Part shown: piece by piece, positions 23,756-30,099 of the stretch
Numbering within the stretch: position 1 is the first letter of the stretch
How the letters are laid out: each line of letters opens with the position of its first letter
Assembly (NCBI GenBank): GCA_020024465.1
Contig: JAHHTT010000026.1
Location: 1 to 30,099, forward strand
Origin: Odoribacter sp.
Lineage (GTDB): Bacteria; Bacteroidota; Bacteroidia; Bacteroidales; Marinifilaceae
Length of the DNA stretch: 30,099 nucleotides
Direction of reading: 5' to 3'
Translations under genes and position numbers: made by a program
Notes under the pieces: model-generated
Databases searched by the model: none
Seen by the model: only the letters and a program-made list of their open reading frames with translations
Told to the model about the DNA's origin: nothing

Positions 23756-26426
23756 ACCAATTATTGCCGAAACCAGTACTGACAGTCAATGGTACGGAAA
23801 GTTTTACAACATGTTCCATGCAATTAGTGACAAGTGTTTTCAATAGATATTGTTCGGATTTGTGACACTTGAAGTTCAATTCGTCGTGAACTTGTAGGAG
23901 CATGCGTGATAGGAGTCCCTCTTCTTGAATGCGTTGATGGATGGAAATCATAGCCATTTTGATAATATCTGCAGCTGATCCTTGTATTGGGGCATTGATG
24001 GCATTTCTTTCGGCCATACCGCGTACAACAGCATTTCGCGAATTGATGTCCCGCAGGTATCGGCGTCTGCCCATGATGGTTTCAACATACTCTTTTTTAC
24101 GAGCTATTTCTATAGATGTTTCCATGTATTCTTTAACACCCGGATAAAGTTCGAAATAGCCGTCAATCAGTTCTTTTCCTTCTTTGCGACTGATATGTAA
24201 TCTTTCTGCCAATCCCCATGCGGAAATCCCGTAGATGATGCCGAAATTGGCAGTTTTGGCACGACGACGCATTTCGGGAGTCACTTCTTCTAGGGGTACA
24301 TGGTATATTTTAGAAGCTGTGGCTGTGTGTACATCAATATCATGGTTAAAGGCATTGATCAGTTCTTTGTCTTGACTGAGATGGGCCATCAGACGGAGTT
24401 CCACTTGGGAATAGTCGGCAGAGAAAAATATATAGTCGTTGTCGCCGGCAATAAAGGCTTTGCGTATTTTGCGACCGTCTTCTGTGCGGATTGGAATATT
24501 TTGCAGATTAGGGTTTAAACTGCTGAGCCGTCCGGTAGCTGCTTCTGCCTGGTTGAAGCGTGTATGTATTTTGCCTGTACCTTTGTCTATAAAGTTGGGA
24601 AGTGCTTCAGCATAAGTAGTGAGCAGTTTTTTTAGTCCGCGGTAATCAAGTATCTTACTGATAATCGGATGTTCGTCCTCCAGTTTGACAAGTACCTGTT
24701 CTGAAGTGCTGTATTGTCCGGATTTTGTTTTTTTATGGCTATGGTCGATTTTCATTTTTTCAAAAAGAATCTCGCCAAGCTGTTTTGGAGAACTTACATT
24801 GAAAGATTGGCCGGCTAGTTCAAATATCTCTTTTTCGATAGTGTCACAACGTTTTTTGAGTTCGTCGGCAATTTCTTGCAATTTTCGGGTATCAATGCTG
24901 ACACCTTCGTATTCCATATCGGCCAGTACAAAAACGAGAGGCATTTCCACTTCGTTGTAAAGTTTCCATAGACCTGTTTTTTCAAGTTCTTCCTGTAATT
25001 TTTCCTTTAATTGGAAAATAACGTCCGTTTTTTCGCTGAAATCATTATCTTCAGCGGTTTCTTCGTCAAATTGTAAGGTCAGTTGCTGATTTTCTTGTTT
25101 TTCGCTTGATAATTTATAATTCAGATATTCCAGAGCCATCCGGCTTAAATCGTGAGACATATCCGGTTGTATCAGATAATGTGCGATTTTGGCATCAAAT
25201 ATTTTATTTTTTACTTCGATTCCTGCTCGTTTCAGCCAAATAATATCGTTTTTGATATCGATAGATATAAGTGTTTTTTCTTTATTTTCGAACAAAGGCT
25301 TAAAACTTAAAATGATATCAACGCATGTATCATCTGCAGGTAAATTGATATAACCGACGGAATGTTTTTGAGAAGAAAAGGCAAGTGATACTGGCCGGGA
25401 ATTGTACAAGGTCCCTTCTTTAAAGGTTGCAAAAAGGACAAATGAATCGGCATTGTCTAATAGTTCCAGTAAAGCAGGAATATTTTGTGAGAAGTCTTGA
25501 TAGTTGACTTTTATGTCAGTCAATTTTTCGACATTATCTTCTTTATGTTCACTGTTTAACACTCTTCGGGACAGAGAAAAAAGCTCTAATTCTTTAAAAA
25601 TGGGTTCTAATATATCAGTTTTTATTTGCCTTTTTTTAAGATTGTCTGTTGTAATATCTGTCGGTACTTCAGTACAAATGGTAACTAATGTACGGGATAA
25701 CAGTACTGTGGATTGGCAAGTCAGTAAATTTTCTTTTTGTTTGCCTTTCAATTTGTCTATATGCGCATATATACCGTCAATATCTCCATATTTATAGACT
25801 AAAGAAGATGCACTTTTGGGACCAATTCCAGCACATCCCGGTACATTGTCTGCCGTGTCGCCCATTAATCCCAAAATGTCGACAACCTGCTCAACCCGTT
25901 CGATTCCAAAATGATCAAGAACTTCCGCGATACCCCATACTTCTGATTTATTGCCGGAGCGTCCAGGTTTGTACATGAAAATTTTTTCGCTGACCAATTG
26001 TGCATAATCTTTGTCCGGGGTTATCATATAGACGACATATCCTTCTTTTTCCGCTTTTTTAGCTAATGTACCAATTACATCGTCGGCTTCGTATCCCGGT
26101 ATGTCAATACAAGAAATCCCCATTCCCTGAATAATTTGCTTGATATAGGGAACGGATTTTTTTAAATCTTCAGGCATGGGAGGGCGCTGGGCTTTATAAG
26201 CTTTGTACATTTCGTGTCTGAATGTGGGACCGTCAGGATCGAAAATAACAGCAATATGAGTTGGTTTTTCCAATTCCAGCAATTCCAATAAGAAATTTGC
26301 AAAACCGAAGGTGGCGGAAGTATTGATTCCTGTGGTTGTAATCCTTGGATTATTGATAAAAGCATAATATGAGCGATATATCAAGGCATATGCATCCAGC
26401 AAAAATAGCGTTTTATTGTCAGACAT
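23742..26426 (-). CDS. polA: DNA polymerase I
   Basis: 894 residues from the ATG at 26426. Domains: 5'-3' flap exonuclease (about 1-290; LFLLDAYALIYRSYYAF, DADDVIG-like YEADDVIGTLA, GLMGDTADNVPGCAGIGPK), a 3'-5' exonuclease-like domain (about 300-480) and the polymerase with motif A SADYSQVELRLMAHLS, motif B RRRAKTANFGIIYGIS and motif C LQVHDEL. In the middle domain the first proofreading motif (DxE) seems absent, the region reading FVLFATFKE. A GTG start 12 codons earlier is ruled out because the -7 promoter element overlaps it. It heads the leftward group polA-DUF4271-hemD. Confidence 0.96.
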   Translation of the reverse strand: MSDNKTLFLLDAYALIYRSYYAFINNPRITTTGINTSATFGFANFLLELLELEKPTHIAVIFDPDGPTFRHEMYKAYKAQRPPMPEDLKKSVPYIKQIIQGMGISCIDIPGYEADDVIGTLAKKAEKEGYVVYMITPDKDYAQLVSEKIFMYKPGRSGNKSEVWGIAEVLDHFGIERVEQVVDILGLMGDTADNVPGCAGIGPKSASSLVYKYGDIDGIYAHIDKLKGKQKENLLTCQSTVLLSRTLVTICTEVPTDITTDNLKKRQIKTDILEPIFKELELFSLSRRVLNSEHKEDNVEKLTDIKVNYQDFSQNIPALLELLDNADSFVLFATFKEGTLYNSRPVSLAFSSQKHSVGYINLPADDTCVDIILSFKPLFENKEKTLISIDIKNDIIWLKRAGIEVKNKIFDAKIAHYLIQPDMSHDLSRMALEYLNYKLSSEKQENQQLTLQFDEETAEDNDFSEKTDVIFQLKEKLQEELEKTGLWKLYNEVEMPLVFVLADMEYEGVSIDTRKLQEIADELKKRCDTIEKEIFELAGQSFNVSSPKQLGEILFEKMKIDHSHKKTKSGQYSTSEQVLVKLEDEHPIISKILDYRGLKKLLTTYAEALPNFIDKGTGKIHTRFNQAEAATGRLSSLNPNLQNIPIRTEDGRKIRKAFIAGDNDYIFFSADYSQVELRLMAHLSQDKELINAFNHDIDVHTATASKIYHVPLEEVTPEMRRRAKTANFGIIYGISAWGLAERLHISRKEGKELIDGYFELYPGVKEYMETSIEIARKKEYVETIMGRRRYLRDINSRNAVVRGMAERNAINAPIQGSAADIIKMAMISIHQRIQEEGLLSRMLLQVHDELNFKCHKSEQYLLKTLVTNCMEHVVKLSVPLTVSTGFGNNWYEAH

Positions 26427-26451
26427 GGCTTTCATTTGAAATTTATGTCTG

Positions 26452-26459
26452 CAAAGATA
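26452..26459 (-). promoter_or_regulatory. -7 promoter element of polA
   Basis: On the minus strand TATCTTTG followed by CA, an exact TAnnTTTG match, 25 bp before the polA ATG at 26426. It decides the start: transcription would begin around 26445, downstream of the in-frame GTG at 26462. I see no TTG at the usual -33 distance. Confidence 0.6.
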
Positions 26460-26517
26460 CACCTATTTCGGAAAAATATTCTAACTATGCAAGTTGAAAT
26501 TGAAAGGATATCGGAGT

Positions 26518-27612
26518 ATGAAATTGGAATTACAGGAAGTTGAAGAATGGGGTTTGTTTGAAAATACGACACATCCGCTGGTTATAGCAGGTCCTTGTAG
26601 TGCAGAAAGCGAGGAACAGATTTTCCGGACTGCGTATGATTTGAAATGTTTAGGTATAAATGTATTGCGTGCAGGACTTTGGAAACCGCGTACGCGTCCC
26701 AACTGTTTTGAGGGAGTAGGGGAAGCCGGTCTGCCTTGGCTTTTGCGCGTGCGTGGAGAGTTGGGTATGAAAATTTCAACGGAGGTTGCAAATATTCACC
26801 ATGTACATGAAGCTTTAAAGGCCGGTGTAGATATGTTGTGGATTGGAGCGCGTACATCGGCCAATCCTTTTGCGATGCAGGAGATTGCAGATGCCTTGCA
26901 AGGCACGGATGTTCCGGTGTTGGTGAAGAATCCGATAAATCCGGATGTTGAGCTTTGGATAGGGGCTTTGGAACGGTTGAATATGGCCGGATTAAAAAAA
27001 TTAGGTGTAATTCACCGAGGATTTTCAGCTTACGGAAAACATAAATACCGGAATGTACCTCAATGGCAGTTACCTATTGAAATCAGACGTCGTTATCCGG
27101 GTATACTGATGCTTTGTGATCCGAGCCATATCGCCGGTCAACGCATATATATTCCGGAAATTGCCCAGCAGGCGATGGATTTAGGTTTTGACGGTCTGAT
27201 TATAGAATCGCATATTTGTCCGGAAACGGCGTTGAGTGATGCTGCACAGCAACTGACTCCTGTAAATGTTGGAAAACTATTGAGAAAACTGGTGATTCGT
27301 AATGATCATACCGAAAATATCGAATATAAAGAAAATATAGATGAATTACGAGCCCGAATAGATGTTATTGACAGTGAATTGCTTGATTTATTGGCACTCC
27401 GTATGAAAGTTTCGGATGAAATCGGTAAGTATAAAAAACAGAATAATATTACAATATTACAGGCAGGACGCTGGGAAAAAATATTGGAAAAGGTATTTTC
27501 TTATGGAGATAAACAAGGGTTGGATATTGAGTTTTTGGAGAAAATATTCAAAGCGATTCATCAAGCCTCCATAGACCGTCAAAGCAGTATAATGCAATCG
27601 GAAAAAAAATGA
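26518..27612 (+). CDS. Bifunctional DAHP synthase / chorismate mutase
   Basis: Fusion of the first shikimate-pathway enzyme with chorismate mutase. Residues about 1-260 are a type I-beta DAHP synthase (LVIAGPCSAESEEQI, LRAGLWKPRTRPNCFEGVGE, MLCDPSHIAGQR, GLIIESH), condensing phosphoenolpyruvate and erythrose 4-phosphate; residues about 275-364 are an AroQ-type mutase (NIDELRARIDVIDSELLDLLALR, with K in IGKYKKQN), turning chorismate into prephenate. In such fusions the mutase part mediates feedback control by prephenate or chorismate. The frame extends upstream to a TTG at 26494; I chose the ATG at 26518, eight codons in. The gene is divergent from polA and stands apart from other aromatic amino acid genes. 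Confidence 0.95.
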   Translation: MKLELQEVEEWGLFENTTHPLVIAGPCSAESEEQIFRTAYDLKCLGINVLRAGLWKPRTRPNCFEGVGEAGLPWLLRVRGELGMKISTEVANIHHVHEALKAGVDMLWIGARTSANPFAMQEIADALQGTDVPVLVKNPINPDVELWIGALERLNMAGLKKLGVIHRGFSAYGKHKYRNVPQWQLPIEIRRRYPGILMLCDPSHIAGQRIYIPEIAQQAMDLGFDGLIIESHICPETALSDAAQQLTPVNVGKLLRKLVIRNDHTENIEYKENIDELRARIDVIDSELLDLLALRMKVSDEIGKYKKQNNITILQAGRWEKILEKVFSYGDKQGLDIEFLEKIFKAIHQASIDRQSSIMQSEKK

Positions 27613-27637
27613 GGATGTCATTGTGAAGAGCATCCTC
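27611..27637. terminator. Bidirectional terminator between the DAHP synthase fusion and the beta-barrel gene
   Basis: GAGGATG (27611-27617) pairs with CATCCTC (27631-27637). On the minus strand the stem is followed by ATTTTTTTT, a strong U-run for the barrel gene transcript; on the + strand by TAAATTTT, a weaker one. The first two stem bases overlap the stop codon of the fusion gene. Confidence 0.75.
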
Positions 27638-27647
27638 TAAATTTTCA

Positions 27648-28454
27648 TCAGATATTCAATCCAAATCCGATCGTGTAGATATTTAAATCTGTCAGATTTT
27701 TGTCTTTAAATAGATTGGTAATCGTATATCCTCCCCATAAGCTGATTTTGCCATAACCGATGCGTGCAATGGCATCCACTTTGAAAGGTACGATATTGAA
27801 GTTGCCTTTATGTTTTTCTTTTTCTTTTTTATTGTTTGTGTTGTGATAGACAACTTTGGTTTTAGAATGCATTCTTATGCCGCCCATAAAGCCTCCGGAA
27901 ACGTAAAAGCGTTTCTCAGCATACTTAGAAGCGGGGAATTGTATTTCAAGCATCAACGGGATAGTCAGATAAAGATTTTTGAAACTACTGCGTTTAACGC
28001 TTTCAATATCGTTGTATTTTTCTTTGTTCTTTATGAGGGATGTAGTGCCGTCTATTTTTGTGATGGTGTAGTCGGCATTGTCAAATCTGAAGCGTTGATA
28101 TTCGAGTCCTAATCCTGTTATAAGTCCGAAATTATTTCGTTTGTTTAATCCTATATTATGGTTGAAGATGTTGAATTGAAAAGTGAATGAACCGGAGCCA
28201 TTCAGTTTCATGCCATTATATTTTTCCGGCAGATTGGCAAAATTCATAAAGCCTACATGAAAGCCTCTTGAATGACCTTTAAAATAACCTTTAAATGGGA
28301 TATCATCTTTTTGATATGTTTTTTTACCGATTGCAAAGAGTTCTGCTACACTTTGGGCATTTTTTTGTTTTGTTGTGTCCCTATTATTCTGAGGTGTCTG
28401 TGAAAATCCTGCTGATACAATTAAAAGGCATAGGAATAATAAAATGGTCTTCAT
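27648..28454 (-). CDS. Outer-membrane beta-barrel protein, PorT-like
   Basis: 268 residues from the ATG at 28454: a signal peptide (about 1-19, MKTILLFLCLLIVSAGFSQ), a charged linker, then alternating hydrophobic and polar segments typical of a small barrel (FTFQFNIFNHNIGL, FGLITGLGLEYQRFRF, LYLTIPLMLEIQF, RFYVSGGFMGGIRM, ISLWGGYTITNLF) ending in an aromatic-containing strand NIYTIGFGLNI. It resembles the outer-membrane beta-barrel families related to PorT, but I cannot assign a substrate. The frame extends 25 codons upstream into the neighbouring gene; the internal ATG is preferred because the signal peptide begins there. It is 28 bp downstream of another exported protein gene. Confidence 0.82.
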   Translation of the reverse strand: MKTILLFLCLLIVSAGFSQTPQNNRDTTKQKNAQSVAELFAIGKKTYQKDDIPFKGYFKGHSRGFHVGFMNFANLPEKYNGMKLNGSGSFTFQFNIFNHNIGLNKRNNFGLITGLGLEYQRFRFDNADYTITKIDGTTSLIKNKEKYNDIESVKRSSFKNLYLTIPLMLEIQFPASKYAEKRFYVSGGFMGGIRMHSKTKVVYHNTNNKKEKEKHKGNFNIVPFKVDAIARIGYGKISLWGGYTITNLFKDKNLTDLNIYTIGFGLNI

Positions 28455-28482
28455 GTTTTTTATGTTTTGTATTTTAATAAAT

Positions 28483-29028
28483 TCATTTGTTATTTGGATT
28501 GCTTTTTGAAGTTTTTTCTTCCGTTTCAAAGGTAAAAGAATTGAAAAATATTTCCCGTTGTTTCAGAAGCATATCTGTATAGCGATTGAGTCCTCCGATG
28601 GAAATTTGGTAAATAAAGTCATCTCGGAAGATGAATCGTTTGAAATAGGTCATTTCATGCTTATCTTTGATGATGGAATATTCAATTTCTTTGATAAGCA
28701 TATTCTCATAAGGTACCGTTGTTTCATTTTTCAGTATAGCCGTTTCCATACTTAAAGAGCCGGCTTTTAATTCTTCGTAGAGAGCTTGGGCTACTTCATG
28801 GGTCATTTTTATTTTTTTGACAGAAAAATCAGAACAGACGACTCCGGCAACACAGATGAGATCTTTTGTCTGATAAATGGTTGATGGAATGCCGTTTATC
28901 TTCTGCGTTATTTTTTGGGGAGTATTGGGGAATAAAAAAGATATATGTTCAGAGGTATTGACACGAATCCATTTCCCATCAGTAGCGAGGAAACTTAAAG
29001 CAATGAGAAGCATTTTCAATATCAGCAT
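28483..29028 (-). CDS. Exported protein of unknown function
   Basis: 181 residues that I do not recognise. A short signal peptide (about 1-17, MLILKMLLIALSFLATDG) suggests export. The mature part starts with a beta-strand-like stretch (EHISFLFPNTPQKITQKING) and has two cysteines close together (LICVAGVVCSD) and a segment KHEMTYFKRFIFRDDFIYQI; this resembles small periplasmic proteins in which a stress or cargo-binding fold begins with an F-x-FP motif, but no family can be named. It is followed after 28 bp by the beta-barrel gene, so the two probably form an operon and may act together in the envelope. It is divergent from the dus gene. Confidence 0.75.
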   Translation of the reverse strand: MLILKMLLIALSFLATDGKWIRVNTSEHISFLFPNTPQKITQKINGIPSTIYQTKDLICVAGVVCSDFSVKKIKMTHEVAQALYEELKAGSLSMETAILKNETTVPYENMLIKEIEYSIIKDKHEMTYFKRFIFRDDFIYQISIGGLNRYTDMLLKQREIFFNSFTFETEEKTSKSNPNNK

Positions 29029-29035
29029 TTTTCTA

Positions 29036-29043
29036 TATTTTTG
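29036..29043 (+). promoter_or_regulatory. Candidate -7 promoter element for the tRNA-dihydrouridine synthase gene
   Basis: TATTTTTG followed by CC fits TAnnTTTG and lies 69 bp before the start codon at 29113, in the short gap between divergent genes. No TTG is seen at the -33 position. Confidence 0.4.
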
Positions 29044-29112
29044 CCGTAAATTTAAATCTTTTTGAGTAAAAGAGACGAATATAACTGTTTAAATTATCTG
29101 AATAAAAATTTT

Positions 29113-30096
29113 ATGAAAATTGCAGGCATAGAAGTGGGAACGCGTCCTCTGATATTGGCACCGATGGAAGATGTGACAAATCCTCCGTTCAGAAAGTTTT
29201 GTAAAAAATACGGTGCAGACTGGCTCTATTCCGAGTTTGTGTCAGCCGATGCTTTGGTACGTTCGGTAAACAAGTCTGTCAAAAAGTTGACCATTGATGA
29301 AGAAGAACGGCCGGTGACTATTCAGATTTATGGACGTTTTATAGATTCTATGGTGGAAGCAGCCAAAATCGTCGAAGAGGTTAAGCCTGATTTTATAGAT
29401 ATTAATTTTGGTTGTCCGGTAAAGCGGGTGGCGCAGAAAGGAGCGGGAGCCGGATTGTTGCGGGATATTCCCTTGATGATGGAAATGGCAAAGAGGGTTG
29501 TAAAAGCTGTCAAATTGCCTGTAACGGCAAAGACGCGTTTAGGTTGGGATTGTGAGAATATTATTATAGAAGACATTGCAGAGCGTTTGCAGGATGTTGG
29601 AATACAAGCTTTGGCAATTCATGGACGTACGCGGTCACAGATGTATGCAGGCGAGGCGGATTGGGAACCGATAGGAAAAGTGAAGAATAATCCTCGTATC
29701 AAAATACCGATTTTGGGGAATGGAGATATCACTTCACCTCAACTTGCGAAAGAAGCTTTTGAACGTTATGGGGTAGACGGCGTGATGATTGGGCGGGCTA
29801 CAATTGGTCGTCCTTGGATTTTCAAGCAGATTAAACATTATTTTGAAACAGGGGAGTTATTGCCTGATCTTTCTGTGTGTGAGCAGATAGAGATAATAAA
29901 AGAGCAGATTATGCTTTCAGTGGAATGGATTGATGAGGTGCGCGGCTTGCTGCATATGCGTCGTCATATGGCAAGTATGTTTAAGGGACTGCCACATTTT
30001 AGAGATTTACGTATCCGTATGTTGCAAGCCCCATCAATCGAAGAACTTTGGCAAGTTTTTGATGAAATAGAGATGCGTTATAGAGATTCTTTGTAG
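29113..30096 (+). CDS. tRNA-dihydrouridine synthase
   Basis: FMN enzyme reducing uridine to dihydrouridine in tRNA D-loops. The 327 residues begin LILAPMEDVTNPPFRKFCKKYG (about 12-33) and contain QIYGRFIDSM, DINFGCPVKRVAQKGAGAGLL with the catalytic Cys, TAKTRLGWD, LAIHGRTRSQMYAGEADW and the FMN-phosphate site GNGDI...GVDGVMIGRATIGRPWIF. This is the DusB-like subgroup by overall layout; the subtype is inferred. The frame opens 17 codons earlier at a TTG; I chose the ATG at 29113 because the family N-terminus begins there. The stop codon is 3 bases from the window end, so the gene is complete. Confidence 0.95.
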   Translation: MKIAGIEVGTRPLILAPMEDVTNPPFRKFCKKYGADWLYSEFVSADALVRSVNKSVKKLTIDEEERPVTIQIYGRFIDSMVEAAKIVEEVKPDFIDINFGCPVKRVAQKGAGAGLLRDIPLMMEMAKRVVKAVKLPVTAKTRLGWDCENIIIEDIAERLQDVGIQALAIHGRTRSQMYAGEADWEPIGKVKNNPRIKIPILGNGDITSPQLAKEAFERYGVDGVMIGRATIGRPWIFKQIKHYFETGELLPDLSVCEQIEIIKEQIMLSVEWIDEVRGLLHMRRHMASMFKGLPHFRDLRIRMLQAPSIEELWQVFDEIEMRYRDSL

Positions 30097-30099
30097 ATT

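Noticed and set aside
26427..26462. A GTG start for polA adding 12 residues
   Set aside because: The TATCTTTG promoter element at 26452-26459 overlaps that segment, so the transcript would start downstream of the GTG; the ATG at 26426 also gives the usual Pol I N-terminus.
28455..28529. 25-residue upstream extension of the beta-barrel protein
   Set aside because: It would place a Lys-rich segment before the signal peptide and overlap the preceding gene by 47 bases; the signal peptide starts cleanly at the ATG at 28454.
29062..29112. TTG start extending the tRNA-dihydrouridine synthase by 17 residues
   Set aside because: The added residues (Asn- and Tyr-rich) do not fit the family N-terminus and an ATG is available at 29113. 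The same reasoning moved the starts of dut and the DAHP synthase fusion from TTG to ATG.
1..30099. Search for tRNA genes, CRISPR arrays, insertion sequences and prophage genes
   Set aside because: Nothing recognisable was found on either strand; gaps between genes are short or explained by promoters, terminators, the repeat array, the parS site and the proposed origin.

Overview
This is chromosomal DNA from a member of the Bacteroidota, most likely order Bacteroidales. The signs are a FecI sigma / FecR anti-sigma / SusC-type receptor trio whose receptor carries the DEVVVTGY motif, several Bacteroidota-type promoter elements (TAnnTTTG), AT-rich intergenic DNA, and gene pairings familiar from this phylum (dut, a TPR protein, a DUF4292 lipoprotein and an EnvC-like protein; polA, a DUF4271 membrane protein and hemD). 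Family or genus cannot be fixed from the sequence. I saw no tRNA, rRNA, CRISPR array, transposase or phage gene.

Layout. Bases 1-6142 run leftward: PBP1A, radA, an ECF sigma factor, its FecR anti-sigma factor and the first 222 codons of a SusC-like TonB-dependent receptor that runs off the left edge. A 371-bp AT-rich gap holding an array of 11-bp tandem repeats separates these from a rightward block: argR, panC-panD, a HldE-C-type heptose-phosphate adenylyltransferase. After a 528-bp gene-free gap come dut, a TPR protein, a lipoprotein, an EnvC-like protein, ybeY-mnmG and ade-uvrC. From 19690 to 26462 the genes run leftward again: polA, a DUF4271 membrane protein, hemD, rnpA, yidD and a CtpA-type S41 protease. 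The right end has a DAHP synthase/chorismate mutase fusion (+), a beta-barrel and secreted-protein pair (-) and a dus-family tRNA-dihydrouridine synthase (+).

Main finding. The gap at 8948-9475 looks like the chromosomal replication origin. It has several DnaA-box-like 9-mers (TGTTGATAA, TGTTGAAAA and relatives) on both strands, an inverted pair of them, and a stretch of about 60 bp that is about 90% A+T. Hand counts show + strand composition changing here from C-rich or neutral to G-rich, whichever way the genes point. A near-perfect parS site (15 of 16 bases of the consensus) lies about 7 kb to the right, at 16139-16154 between mnmG and ade, as expected near an origin. No dnaA, parA or parB gene is in the window, so this would be an origin away from dnaA. 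The evidence is compositional and motif-based; a whole-genome skew plot or ParB/DnaA binding data would settle it.

Working together. Most genes are housekeeping: envelope (PBP1A, heptose activation, EnvC-like activator, lipoprotein, S41 protease, YidD), DNA repair and replication (RadA, UvrC, PolA, Dut), RNA maturation (YbeY, MnmG, RnpA, Dus) and biosynthesis (PanC, PanD, ArgR, AroG-CM, HemD, Ade). The left edge is the only clearly accessory part: a cell-surface signalling and uptake locus.
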